64,000 nucleotides of DNA from Streptococcus sp. X13SY08 (GTDB taxonomy: Bacteria > Bacillota > Bacilli > Lactobacillales > Streptococcaceae), in the NCBI RefSeq assembly GCF_001182825.2, contig NZ_LFYO02000002.1:310001-374000 (forward strand). Direction: 5' to 3'. The translations under genes were made by a program, and so were the position numbers. Numbering within the stretch: position 1 is the stretch's first letter; each line of letters starts with the position of its first letter. This document shows, piece by piece, positions 18,229 through 29,963 of the stretch. The notes beneath the pieces were generated by a model. That model saw only the letters and a list, made by a program, of their open reading frames with translations. It did no database searches and was not told the origin of the DNA.

Positions 18229-19286
18229 ATGGCGACTAAAAAACCAGAAAAGAAAACAGAAGTAACGACTTTTGATGTGCAAGTTGCAGAGTTTATCCGC
18301 AACCACAAAAAACAAGGAACAGCCGTAGACGATGAAATCAATGACACGCTGGTCATTCCTTTCACTCTTGCTGCAGACGGTATGGATGATTTGCTCCAAC
18401 GAATCCAAGATGCAGGAATTTCAATCGTGGATAAGGGTGGAAATCCAAGTTCACGTGTCATGCAGACAGAAGAAGAGCCTGAATTGTCAGATGAAGAATT
18501 GCTGGGAAGCAACTCTGCTAAAGTCAATGACCCTGTTCGTATGTACTTAAAAGAAATCGGTGTAGTGCCGCTCTTGACCAATGAAGAAGAGCAAGAGTTA
18601 GCCTTGGCGGTTGAAGCAGGTGATGTGGAAGCTAAACAACGTTTGGCAGAAGCCAACTTGCGTTTGGTGGTCTCTATCGCAAAACGTTATGTGGGACGTG
18701 GCATGCAGTTCTTGGACTTGATTCAAGAAGGCAACATGGGTCTTGGATTCGTCAGGCTATCACTCGTGCTATCGCGGATCAAGCTCGTACTATCCGTATT
18801 CCTGTGCACATGGTGGAAACCATCAATAAATTGGTTCGCGAGCGGCGCAATCTCTTGCAAGAATTGGGACAAGATCCAACACCAGAGCAAATCGCTGAGC
18901 GTATGGATATGACACCTGATAAAGTCCGTGAAATCCTCAAAATTGCTCAAGAGCCAGTTTCTCTTGAAACACCAATCGGTGAGGAAGACGATAGCCATCT
19001 GGGTGATTTCATCAAAGACGAAGTGATTGAGAATCCAGTAGATTATACAACGCGTGTTGTTCTTCGAGAACAATTAGATGAAGTATTAGATACATTGACG
19101 GACCGTGAAGAAAATGTTTTGCGTCTTCGTTTTGGTCTTGACGATGGTAAAATGCGCACTTTGGAAGATGTTGGTAAAGTCTTCAATGTTACGCGTGAGC
19201 GTATCCGCCAAATCGAAGCTAAAGCCCTTCGTAAACTCCGCCATCCATCCCGCAGCAAACCACTCCGCGACTTTATGGAGGATTAA
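18229..19286 (+). pseudogene. rpoD: Primary sigma factor RpoD (SigA), 64-nt gap in region 2
   Basis: The housekeeping sigma factor, essential in every bacterium. The frame is normal through LIQEGNMGL (CTT at 18742-18744); then two bases GG lead into another frame at 18747, [29 protein letters not shown], continuing to the end ([15 protein letters not shown]). The family has 22 codons between these points (MKAVDKFDYS ... YATWW), so exactly 64 nt are missing, removing the aromatic residues of region 2.3 that melt the -10 element. A cell could not live with this, so the gap is almost surely not real. Regions 3 and 4, including the C-terminal helix-turn-helix, are intact. Confidence 0.9.
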
Positions 19287-19403
19287 AGAGGTTCCCCGAA
19301 CTTTTTTAACCGCTCGCAAAAAAGAAAAATAGAGCATAATCTGTAAAAAATGGAGTAATCTCAATTAATCCACTGCTTACCTGCTAAGAAAGAAAGTGTG
19401 ATC

Positions 19404-19724
19404 ATGTATACAGAAGAACAAGTAAAAGAGATTCAAGAGCGCATTTTTCTAGCGCTAGAAGAAGTGATTGACCCTGAATTAGGGATTGATATTATCAATT
19501 TAGGTCTTATCTATGAAATTCGTTTTAAAGAGGGAAAAACTGAGATTGACATGACTTTGACAACGATGGGATGTCCTTTGGCAGATTTGATTACGGACCA
19601 GATTCATGACGTCCTAAAGAGCGTTCCAGAAGTGACAGAAGTAGACGTGCGTCTAGTTTGGTCACCTGCTTGGACAGTCAATAAAATGAGTCGCTACGCT
19701 CGTATTGCTCTTGGAATTCGATAA
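19404..19724 (+). CDS. MIP18/SufT-like metal-sulfur cluster assembly protein
   Basis: A 106-residue DUF59 protein of the MIP18/PaaD/SufT class, associated with iron-sulfur cluster assembly. Seen: VIDPELGIDIINLGLIYEI, the conserved TTMGCPLADLI with the single reactive Cys, and VRLVWSPAWTVNKMS. The start at ATG 19404 follows AAGAAAG; GTG 19398 is in frame but less likely. It is a separate unit after rpoD, convergent with the histidine-triad gene. Confidence 0.9.
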   Translation: MYTEEQVKEIQERIFLALEEVIDPELGIDIINLGLIYEIRFKEGKTEIDMTLTTMGCPLADLITDQIHDVLKSVPEVTEVDVRLVWSPAWTVNKMSRYARIALGIR

Positions 19725-19758
19725 AAAATAAGCATCTTGGATAGATGCTTATTTTTTT
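19725..19758. terminator. Bidirectional terminator
   Basis: AAAAATAAGCATCT-TGGAT-AGATGCTTATTTTT, perfect stem serving both convergent genes. Confidence 0.9.
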
Positions 19759-19759
19759 A

Positions 19760-22409
19760 TTATGGTAAGAGATCATCACTTTCTTCAACATATAAAGGAG
19801 AGGTTGTTGGATCGGATGAGTCATTCGTATCTTTGGCAGGAATAGTTGCTTCATCTTGCGCTTCATCACCTAAATAAACTTTTTCTGATGGTATTTCTTT
19901 TTTAGGTTTTGACGTTTCTTCTTCAGTTGATGAAGGTTGAGTAGGAAGGAGTGTTCCTTCTGTGGGAAGATTATCATCAGGAGCTAATAATTCGTCATCA
20001 CTAATCCAATTTGGTTCAGTTGAATCTTTATCAGTCTGAGGTTTTTGACTCTCTCCAGTCGAAGTTCCCAATAATTCATCATCGTTAATCCAGCCATCTT
20101 GGTCAGTAGCTTGTTTTGAAGAATCTGGATTTGGATTTGCCGCATCAGCAGCAACGACATTTTCTTGGTAGATACCTTCTTTGATTTCTTCAGACATGTT
20201 TGACAGTGCGATGTGGTGGCCACGTGCGACATAGCCCTCCTCTGGTAAGATTTGTACTCCAGCCATAATACCAGCAAACGTATCCCGCTTGGTTCTCTTA
20301 CGAACAACAAAGGCAAATTGACGGTTATTTTGTCCATTATAACGAAGGTGTGCATGCGGACCTGCATCAATCACAATAGTGATATATTTATTTTTATCAT
20401 AGGGTGCAGTCACGCTGTTTGTATGTGGTCGATTTGTATCGCTGCTATCCAATGGTTTCTCGCTATTACTTGGCACATAGGCACCTATGATGGGACGTTT
20501 TAAACCAAATTTTGCTAAGAAAATACCTGTGGATACTTTTTGATTCAATACTTGGCCAGTTGGATAGTCAAGAGATCCAGTCCAATGAATGAATTCAATT
20601 TGATCATTATCTGGAAATGATGTTGGGAAGCTGAATCCTTTTGCAAGAGCTTCCTTCCAAGCCAAGTCATTTCGGACATGAACGTGGAAACCAGCCTGTT
20701 TCATATTGTTATATTCTAATTTACCAAAGTTAAAGGTAGTAAATTTTATGAGTGCGTAGTCGCCAGAATGCACGTTTTGTGTGCTCAAATCTCCAGTAAG
20801 AACAGCAGGTGTATCACGATGTTTTTCATGACGGAAAGCAGCAGTTACTGTTAAGTTTTGCTTTAGTACACCGTCTTCTGGTAAGTTGGTTAACCATTTC
20901 TTAAAGAAATAAGATGGGCTTGCAACTAATTCTGGTGCTTTGATGCCTAATTGATGAAGATTGGTCCCCTTCTTCACAAGATAAGTAACTGTTTTTCCAG
21001 TTTGCTGTCCCACTTTCAATAGACCAGCATCTTTGGCGTAGCCTAAATCTGCATCCCCATCTTGAGCCACAAAGCTTAAAAGATAATAGCTGTTAATATC
21101 GTGAATATGATTCATGATTTCTGGGTGATTCATAAGGACTTGTTTTTTTGATAGTTTAGAACGATCAACGGTCTCTGTAATATATGGGCCAAACATATCA
21201 ACTGTTTCTAATTCGGGCTTACCTGGAAGATCATACTCAACAAAATCATAAATGGCGTTTCCATCTCCAAATGGCTTAGTAGCATCAATCGGCTCCATAT
21301 GATGATGGTCGTCATGAGGATAGGTAAAGACATTGTGCTCAACATCAAGAATTTCTTCTTCGGAGTGTGAGGGATTTGTTCGAATGGCGCGGTCGATTTT
21401 TTCGGCTATTAGTTTTCCAATAGCTGGAGGAAATTGATTTGGGTTTTTACAAAATCTGTACCACTAATAACATTTTTTGTCTTTGGTTGCTCGAATTCGT
21501 TTGCTTGATAAGTCTTTTTTGCTTCCTCAAGATATTTTGATGGAATAAAATGTTCCCACTTTGTATTCACTAATTGTGAATACGGAATCACATGGATATC
21601 ATCTTGATTTCCATTGTGAGCTACCATTAATCCCAAATCAGATGTTTTGATAACATGTTTTCCATCGAATAGGAAACCATCATCTGTCTTATAATGCACG
21701 CCAGGAAATTGTTGTTTCCCATCCTTATCACGTTTCGTAGCATCACTTGCTTTATTAGTGTTAGTAGGGTTGGTTCCTGTAGGTTTTTGAACTTTATGTG
21801 GTTTATTGGGGTGATGATTTGTATTTGGAGAAGAAGTTGAAGCTCCATGTTGATGATTTTGAGGAGCGACAACTGAAGCTCCGTTCGTTACTAAATCTTT
21901 TTTCCAAATATAATGATAATGATCACCGTGGCGAACCATATAACCGTTTGCATCTTCGGAAACGATATCATCCGGATTAAATACGTAGCCATCTCCACCA
22001 TGATTAGCAGAGTTGTGTCCTGGCTCTGTAGATTTAGCAGCAGTATTTGCCTGAGTTTTTTTATCGGCAGGGATTAAGTATTCCCATTTAGTACCTTTTA
22101 AGTCATTATAAAAGAAGAAGTGGCTATGACCGTCATGTTCTACTACAATACCGTCTTCAATTTTACTTTGAATTTGACTTTCGTTGGTTAATAAAAAGCC
22201 ATCATCAGTCGGTTTATCAATTCCCGGAACAGAACTTCTTTGTTTTTCGCCTTTTTCTTTCGTTTCTTTTATATTTTTTTGGCCTGTTTTTGCTCTTTTT
22301 TAGGCTCTTGAGAAGAGGAGTTTTTTGCATTGGTTTGACAGGCTGCTAAACTAAGTTGGCAAGTTAAAAGGATACCCGTTAGATAGAGTATACGTGTACG
22401 TTTTTTCAT
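19760..22409 (-). pseudogene. Histidine-triad (Pht-type) lipoprotein, two homopolymer frameshifts
   Basis: Pht proteins are zinc-scavenging surface lipoproteins that also bind complement factors. The start MKKRTRILYLTGILLTCQLS then LAAC-QTN is a lipoprotein signal with Cys24. Histidine triads visible: EHDGHSHFFF, RHGDHYHYIW and YPHDDHHHMEP. The frame slips by -1 twice: in an A7 run near 22270 (expected A8, giving KKNIKETKEK) and in an A5 run near 21455 (expected A6, giving FVKNPNQFPPAIGKLIAEK). The C-terminal half (21298 down) is a beta-rich Pht domain with a tail containing two copies of W-I-x-D-D-E-L-L. Both slips sit in A runs, so sequencing error and real phase variation or decay are both possible. 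The gene is about 880 codons. Confidence 0.8.
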
Positions 22410-22424
22410 TTTTTTAAATTATCC

Positions 22425-22451
22425 TTATCCAGTTAATTATTTACCGATTAA
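22425..22451 (-). promoter_or_regulatory. Two tandem AdcR-like zinc operators upstream of the Pht gene
   Basis: On the minus strand TTAACTGGATAA (22425-22436) matches the streptococcal AdcR consensus TTAACYRGTTAA at 11 of 12 positions; TTAATCGGTAAA (22440-22451) matches at 10 of 12. They lie between the promoter and the start codon, so AdcR with zinc would block transcription, giving induction under zinc starvation. Confidence 0.7.
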
Positions 22452-22479
22452 TTATAACACGAGATCGGATGAGAAGCAA
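22451..22479 (-). promoter_or_regulatory. Promoter of the Pht gene
   Basis: Minus strand TTGCTT (22474-22479), 17-base spacer, TATAAT (22451-22456), abutting the upstream AdcR-like box. Confidence 0.65.
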
Positions 22480-22538
22480 GATGAGTTAGGAAAATATAAA
22501 AAATCCTATTACCATTGACAGTTATAGGATATTTAAGC

Positions 22539-23141
22539 TTATTTATGTAGGAAATTTTTCAAGATATCAACACCGTAAATCCAGAAGAAACTGTAAGTTA
22601 GAATGGAAATGGGACGGCAGAGCAGAGTAATAGTGATAAATTTACGATAGCTCATACTAGTAAGTCCTGTGATCATCACAACGATATCGGCTGGTGTGAA
22701 AGGAGCTACCATACAGAAGATGAAAAATAGTTCATAGCCACGTTTATCATCAATCTTACTTTCATATTTGTAAAAGGTCTCATCACTCATAAAGAGAAGG
22801 CAAAATTTCTTACCATATCGGCGCGCTAACCAAAAGAGGATAAGAGAACCAATGCAAATGCCAATATAGTTGACCACAAATCCCCACCAGTGTCCAAAGA
22901 CTAAGAAGCCAACAACAGTAGTGACTCCTCCTGGAATCACTGGGAAGACAACTTGAATAATTTGAATGAGAATATAGGTTAAACTTCCCCAAGCACCTTG
23001 GCTTTCAATAGTATGTTTGAGAACATTTTGGTCGTTCAAAATACCGATTTTATAAAGCCAGATGAGGAGGAAGAAAGTCGCAATCAGTACTAGGACGCTG
23101 AGGACTTTTATCGTTTTTTGCCAGAATTTATACATAGTCAT
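22539..23141 (-). CDS. TVP38/TMEM64 (DedA-like) membrane protein
   Basis: A roughly 200-residue integral membrane protein of the SNARE-associated/DedA superfamily: several hydrophobic helices, the re-entrant region VVFPVIPGGVTTVVGFLVFGHWWGF, and FIFCMVAPFTPADIVVMITGLTSMSYRKF with the conserved F-x-P. Members act in lipid scrambling or membrane homeostasis; substrate unknown. No SD is visible before ATG 23141 or ATG 23135. On the minus strand TGGTACAAT, an extended -10, ends directly before ATG 23141, which would put the start site at or near ATG 23135. Confidence 0.85.
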   Translation of the reverse strand: MTMYKFWQKTIKVLSVLVLIATFFLLIWLYKIGILNDQNVLKHTIESQGAWGSLTYILIQIIQVVFPVIPGGVTTVVGFLVFGHWWGFVVNYIGICIGSLILFWLARRYGKKFCLLFMSDETFYKYESKIDDKRGYELFFIFCMVAPFTPADIVVMITGLTSMSYRKFITITLLCRPISILTYSFFWIYGVDILKNFLHK

Positions 23142-23195
23142 ATTGTACCATAAAGAAGTTAAAGTGTAGTGGAATATCTGAGGAATGAAATTGTT

Positions 23196-23224
23196 TTGCA
23201 ATTTCATTTTAAATTTGTTATACT
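23196..23224 (+). promoter_or_regulatory. Promoter of ssrA
   Basis: TTGCAA (23196-23201), 17-base spacer, TATACT (23219-23224), about 20 bases before the mature tmRNA 5' end. It overlaps a small palindrome (ATGAAATTG...CAATTTCAT). Confidence 0.6.
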
Positions 23225-23244
23225 ATTAAGCGTATCGTCGTAAC

Positions 23245-23591
23245 GGGGTCGTTACGGATTCGACAGGCATTATGAGGCTTGTTATGCAACTCATCGGCAG
23301 ATGTAAAATTGCCAGTTAAATATAACTGCAAAAAATACAAACTCTTACGCATTAGCAGCCTAAACACCTGCGTGCGTGACCTGACATAGATTGCTTGTGT
23401 TTGTCGTTAGGTCTTAAAATAACAAGCTACGTTGGTTTATTGTCTAGCTAAATCAAAAGAGATTCATAGACTCGCTGACTGAAGAGTTGAGTTATGTCTC
23501 GTCAGTTCAGTTAAAGGAAATGCATAACCTATAGTTGTAGACGAATAAGTTAGCAGGTGTTTGGACGTGGGTTCGACTCCCACCGGCTCCA
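23245..23591 (+). ncRNA. ssrA: Transfer-messenger RNA
   Basis: tmRNA rescues stalled ribosomes. The 5' end GGGGTCGTTACGGATTCGAC and the 3' end GTGGGTTCGACTCCCACCGG followed by CTCCA form the tRNA-like domain with encoded CCA. The tag frame begins GCA at 23328 and reads AKNTNSYALAA, stop at 23361-23363, a streptococcal tag. Pseudoknot regions follow. Confidence 0.97.
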
Positions 23592-23595
23592 TGAT

Positions 23596-23683
23596 GGAAG
23601 ATTACTCAAGAGGCTTAAGAGGCCGTGTTGGAAACGCGGTAGGCGTGTTAAAGCGTGCGTGGGTTCGAATCCCATGTCTTCCG
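23596..23683 (+). tRNA. tRNA-Ser (anticodon GGA)
   Basis: Type II tRNA with long variable arm. Acceptor GGAAGAT pairs with GTCTTCC; anticodon loop TTGGAAA gives GGA at 23630-23632 between stem CCGTG/CGCGG; T arm GTGGGTTCGAATCCCAT. CCA is not encoded. It follows ssrA by four bases and probably shares its transcript. Confidence 0.95.
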
Positions 23684-23687
23684 TCCC

Positions 23688-23715
23688 AAAGCATTGCAGT
23701 AGCAGTGCTTTTTTA
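23688..23715 (+). terminator. Terminator of ssrA-tRNA-Ser
   Basis: AAAGCATTGC-AGTA-GCAGTGCTTT with a T tract; one G-T pair. Confidence 0.85.
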
Positions 23716-23762
23716 TTTGTATTTTTTATGAAAAGAAAGTGGTCAAGTGACCACTTTCAGTA

Positions 23763-24572
23763 TTAAAGATTGATTTTTTTAGTCATGATGTAATGCGTTC
23801 CAAAGTAGAAGCCGATAGCAAGCAGAATATCAATGACTGTCATAATTGGATAAACGGTAAAGAAATCAAGTGGGTTAGATAAATCTTCCATATTGCTTAA
23901 AAGAGAAACGTTGATAATAGATTCAATAATTCCCAAAGCGGTTGTCATGCCAAAGTAGAAGACCACTGCAAGTAGGATACGATGATCTCTAAAGAGTTGA
24001 CCGAGAGAGATGGCGAAGTACATAAGAAGAATGCTGCTGACTGTGCTCACGCTAGCGTAGCCCAATACACGTAAAATGGTGCCAAAATCAGCGACTCGTC
24101 CAAGTTCAGAGAAAGCAGCAGACCAATCCATTTCATGCCATCCAGAGATAGTAGCGAGTCCAATGATAATGGCAAAACTTACAAAGCCCATAAGGAGAGC
24201 GAGTACTTGCCAGATAATAGCAGCAACTAACTTACTAAGAAGGATTTGATGGCTGGTGACAGGAAGTGTTATCGTGAGGTAACCTTGACGGCTATAAATA
24301 TTTTTGTAAAAACGTCGAAGGATTAAAAGCCAAGTTGAAATCATCAAACCGCCAATAATCAAGGTAAAAATGATGATTGTCAGCATAAAGAGCTAACCTT
24401 CGGTATCCATAGTTGCACTATTGATAGAGTTGCTGATGTCTTCACGACTGCGAAGAACCAAAGTTTGTATCCATAATCCTAGGACGACGGATAGAATGGC
24501 GATGATACCGTACAGTCCCAGATACCATTTGCCAGCTGATTTAAATTCGTATTTTAACAATTTTCCAAACAT
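23763..24572 (-). pseudogene. ABC transporter permease, nonsense mutation
   Basis: An ABC-2 type permease with about six membrane helices, starting MFGKLLKYEFKSAGKWYLGL after AAAGGAGAGC. TAG at 24393-24395 stops it after SATMDTEG; the same frame continues LFMLTIIIFTLIIGGLMISTW to the normal end at 23763. CAG to TAG would do this. It is the membrane partner of the adjacent ATPase and GntR regulator, the layout of YtrA-type export operons in Firmicutes that respond to cell-wall antibiotics. The ATPase is broken too. Confidence 0.8.
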
Positions 24573-24586
24573 CTTGCTCTCCTTTC

Positions 24587-25286
24587 TTAAGCCTTGAAAT
24601 CACGGCGGAAGAGTTCATCGATGGATTCTCCGCTTTCGATTCGTAAGTCATCTACATTGCCATGACGAACGACACTTCCTTATTGAAGGAAAATCACTTC
24701 GTCAAGGATTTGTTCCACATCTGAAATCAAGTGAGTTGAAATGATGACAGAAGAAGTAGGAGAGTAATTGTTGATGATGGTGCGAAGGATGTAGTCGCGA
24801 GCAGCAGGGTCCACGCCTCCGATTGGTTCATCGAGAATGTAGAGTTGAGCTTGGCGGCTCATCACTAAAATCAATTGAATTTTTTCCTTGTTTCCTTTTG
24901 AAAGGTGTTTCATTCGACTTTGCACACCGATGTTAAGGTCCTGCAGAAGGTGGAGGGCGCGTTCCATATCAAAATCGCTATAAAAATCTTGAAAGAATTC
25001 AACAGCTTCCATGACTTTCATCCAAATAAGTCGTATCTGGTAGATAAGAAACAATTTTCTTAGTTTCAGGCGAAGGTCGATGTCCGTTGATGAGGATTTG
25101 TCCATAATTTGGTTGGAGCAAGCCATTCAAGAGCTTGATGAGCGTTGTTTTACCAGAACCGTTTGGCCCTAAAAGTCCAATGATTTTACCTGCTGATAAT
25201 TTCAAATTGACATTGTTGAGGGCGAACATACTGCCGTAGGATTTGGAAACTTGTTGCAATTCTACGAGGGTCAATTGTCTGTCCAT
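24587..25286 (-). pseudogene. ABC transporter ATPase, 8-nt deletion plus nonsense codon
   Basis: Starts [19 protein letters not shown] with Walker [15 protein letters not shown]; the second part has HLSKGNKEKIQL (signature), LYILDEPIGGVDPAARD (Walker B) and STHL (H-loop). The frame breaks at 25014-25021. One copy of ATGAAAGT is there; two tandem copies would restore [15 protein letters not shown], so an 8-base repeat unit was lost. A TAA at 24680-24682 after VIFLQ then cuts the last 30 residues, which remain open in frame to 24587. Two independent lesions argue for true decay. Confidence 0.8.
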
Positions 25287-25287
25287 A

Positions 25288-25653
25288 TTATTCTCCTTTC
25301 AAGTAGCGATCTACTTGTTTTGCTAATTCTTCTTTTTCAAAACCTAGTTTTAACATGTTATCTACGAAGTTTTTCAATTCATCTTGCGCTAATTGCACAC
25401 GTGTTTGACGAATCAGTTCGTGGTTGTCGGTGACGAAGCGTCCTGTTGTGCGCATCGAGTAGACAAAACCTTCTGTCTCTAAGTCAGAAAGTGCACGTTG
25501 AACGGTATTGGGGTTGACGCCGGCCGTTTCGGCCAAATCCCTGACTGTTGGCAGTTTATCGCCAGACTTGAGCTGGTTAGTCACAATTTGCAGTTTAATG
25601 ATGTTGCTGATTTGCATATAAATCGGAAGTTTGTTATCGAATTTCCAAGCCAT
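25288..25653 (-). CDS. GntR-family regulator, YtrA subfamily
   Basis: A 121-residue regulator with an N-terminal winged helix ([49 protein letters not shown]) and only a short C-terminal helical tail, as in YtrA-type GntR proteins that autoregulate an ABC operon. ATG 25653 follows AAAGGAGATTCTT. A promoter TTGCAT-17-TATTAT lies upstream on the minus strand. It stays intact while its two partner genes are broken. Confidence 0.88.
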   Translation of the reverse strand: MAWKFDNKLPIYMQISNIIKLQIVTNQLKSGDKLPTVRDLAETAGVNPNTVQRALSDLETEGFVYSMRTTGRFVTDNHELIRQTRVQLAQDELKNFVDNMLKLGFEKEELAKQVDRYLKGE

Positions 25654-25780
25654 AAGAATCTCCTTTCTGTATTTTTGTGTTAAATCTATAATACAATTTT
25701 TCCTATTAAAATGCAAGTATTATCTTCTATTTTTTTGTATAATAATGTAATAAGAAAGATTTTCAAGAAAAGGAGTAGCC

Positions 25781-28700
25781 ATGCTAGCACAAATAGATAC
25801 CAAAACCGTTTATATTTTCATGGATAGCATGGTGACGCTAGAACAATATGTGGCGCGTGCGAAAGACTTGGGGTATCAAGCTTTAGGCGTGATGGATGTG
25901 GACAATCTGTATGCCGCATATAGTTTTATGGAGGCTTGTTATAAGGTTGAGATTCAGCCCATTATTGGTTGTCAAATGGATCTGGAAGTTGGAGAAGAAG
26001 GAAGTGGTCGAGAGCTAACATTTCAACTGATTGCCTTATCGACAGAAGGCTATCGTCATCTTCTCAAAATTTCCACTGCGAAAATGATGGGCAAACACCA
26101 CCTATCTGATATAGTACAATATCTTCCAGATGTGCAAGTTATCTTGCCAATTCAAGAAGGAATAGAGGATGTAGATTTACCAGTTGATTATTGGTTGGGG
26201 CTTTATCCGGATAGTCCGCTACCTGAAACTGATCGTCAGATTATTGCCCTTCATACAGTCCGATATTTTGAGGAAAATTCGACCAGCATCGAGACTTTAC
26301 AAACCTTACACGCCATTCGTGACAATACCACCTTACAACAGGTGCAAGATGTGCCTAGTCATCAGGCATTGCTGAGTCCGGAGCAATTGGCTCAACTATT
26401 TTTGCATGCTCCAGAAGCGCTTGAAAATCTGGAAAAATTAGTCACACAGATTTCTTATCATTTAGACCAAGAGTTGAAATTGCCTCGCTTCAATCGCGAG
26501 CGGGTGGCAGTGGAAGAATTAGCTGAAAGGGCACAAGCTGGTCTTCTAGCGAAAGGGCTGACTGGCTCAGATTACCAAGAGCGATTGGCTAAGGAATTAG
26601 CTATTATCCACGAAATGGGCTTTGATGATTATTTCTTAATTGTCTGGGATTTATTGCGTTTTGGTCGGAGTCAGGGCTACTATATGGGAATGGGACGTGG
26701 TTCGGTGGTCGGTAGTTTGGTAGCATATGCACTAGAAATCACAGGCATCGACCCTGTGAAGCATAATCTCCTTTTTGAACGTTTCCTTAATAGGGAACGG
26801 TACAGTATGCCCGATATTGATATTGATATTCCAGATATTTATCGGGGTGAATTCATCCGTTATGTGCGGGACCGTTATGGTAGTATGCGTACAGCGCAAA
26901 TTGTGACCTATTCAACCTTTGGCGCCAAGCAAGTTATTCGAGATGTCCTAAAACGTTTTGGCGTTCCTGAATATGAGCTCAACAATGTCACCAAGAAGAT
27001 TTCCTTTAGAGATAGTTTGGCAAGTGCCTATGAGCGCAATGCAGCTTTTCGTCAGGTTATCAATAGTAAAATAGAATATCAGCGCGCATTTGAGATTGCC
27101 AAACAAATCGAAGGACAACCACGTCAGACCTCTATCCATGCGGCGGGTGTGGTTGTGAGTGATGAGGAGTTGACGGATACTATTCCACTCAAGCAGGGGG
27201 ATGATATGCTGATTACTCAGTACGATGCTCATGCTGTTGAGGCAAATGGCCTTTTAAAAATGGACTTTCTGGGTTTGCGCAATTTGACTTTCGTTCAAAA
27301 AATGCAAGAAATTGTTGCTGAAAAATACAATACAGTGATTGATGCAGCACAAATTGATTTAGAAGATGTAGAAACCCTGAAATTATTTGCGGCCGGTCAG
27401 ACAAAAGGGATTTTTCAATTTGAACAACCAGGAGCTATCAACTTACTAAAGCGTGTGAAACCGAGTCGCTTTGAAGATATTGTAGCCACTACCAGTCTTA
27501 ATCGCCCAGGAGCCAGCGATTACCTAGAAAATTTTATCAAGCGTAAATATGGACATGAAGAAATCAATTTGTTGGATCCGTCCATCGCAGAGATACTGCA
27601 GCCGACTTACGGGATTATGCTCTATCAAGAGCAGGTCATGCAAATTGCCCAGCGCTACGCGGGCTTTACTCTTGGGAAAGCTGATCTGCTGCGTCGCGCT
27701 ATGTCCAAAAAAAATGCGGCAGAAATGCAGTTGATGGAAGCTGATTTTTTGGCTGGTGCTATTGCAAATGGTCATGAGGAAGCAGCGGCTAAGAGTATTT
27801 TCGCCATCATGGCGAAATTTGCAGGTTACGGATTTAACCGTAGTCACGCTTATGCCTATTCGGCACTCGCTTTCCAGTTGGCTTATTTCAAGACTCATTA
27901 TCCAGATGTCTTCTTTGATGTTATGCTTAATTATTCAAGCGCTGACTACATCACGGACGCACTGCAATTTGGCTTTCAAGTAGCAAAGTTGTCCGTCAAC
28001 AATATTCCCTATCATGATAAATTTTTAGATCAAAAGATTTATATGGGACTCAAGAATATCAAGGGATTGCCTCGGGATTTAGCTTTTTGGATGATAGAGA
28101 ATCGTCCCTTCAAGAGTGTGGAAGATTTCGTTCTCAAATTACCAGAAAAATTCAAGAAAAAAGACATCCTAACACCTCTTATTCAGCTAGGTCTCTTTGA
28201 TGAATTTGAGTCCAATCGACAAAAAACCATTGTCAACCTTGATAATCTATTTGTCTTTGTGGATGCCTTTGGAACTTTTTTTGCTGAGGAATCCTATGCT
28301 TGGACAGATTCTGAGGACTATAGTGACAGCGAAAAATACGATTTAGAACAGAGTGTTTTAGGGGTTGGTATTAGTCCGCATCCCTTAGTTGCATTGCAAA
28401 AAGCTGCACATCAACCCTTTCAGGCATTGGTGGATTTGACAGTCGGACAAAAGGCTCTTATTCTTGTTCAAGTCCAACACATTCGCGTCATTCGCACCAT
28501 TTGTTTCCAGAAGTCTATAAACGCTATCAATCCTTGCTTACAGAAGGTAGTATGTTCTACCTGACAGGAAAGATACAGGAGCGTGATGGCAATCTGCAAA
28601 TGGTACTGGAAAAGCTTGAATTGCCCAATGCTGAAAAATGCTGGATTTTGCTGGAAAATCATCAACATGACCAAGAAATCGCACATATTTTAGAAGCCTA

Positions 28701-28836
28701 TCAAGGAACGATTCCTGTGGTCTTACATTATCAAGATAGTAATCGAACCATTCAGGTTGAGCAGTTTTTGGTTGAAAAATCAGTCGAATTGGAAGAAGCT
28801 TTAAAGGAATACGCTTTGAAAACGGTTTTTCATTAA
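25781..28836 (+). pseudogene. dnaE: DNA polymerase III alpha subunit DnaE, 64-nt gap near the C-terminus
   Basis: DnaE is a replicative polymerase, essential in Firmicutes beside PolC. The start MLAQIDTKTVYIFMDS (PHP domain) follows AAAAGGAG. The catalytic acidic motif MPDIDIDIPD and the GRGSVVGSLVAY region are intact. After QVQHIRVIRT (ACC at 28496-28498) two bases AT precede another frame at 28501, LFPEVYKRYQSLLTEG, running to the normal end. Streptococcal DnaE has 22 codons there (the OB fold KxxGQQMAF...), so 64 nt are missing. The gene cannot be truly dead; an assembly gap is the likely cause. Confidence 0.88.
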
Positions 28837-28908
28837 AAAAGACCGAGAAAGGCTGGGCAAGCCAATAGCAAATGTGATATAATAGTAAAGTTGAAATGAT
28901 ATTTATAA

Positions 28909-29934
<1,026 letters not shown>

Positions 29935-29963
29935 TCATAATCAAAAATAGGAGACAATATCAA

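Noticed and set aside
18742-18747. Programmed frameshift, intein or intron in rpoD or dnaE
   Set aside because: Conserved residues are physically absent at the junctions and no slippery heptamer or inserted element is present, so neither frameshifting nor splicing could restore the protein.
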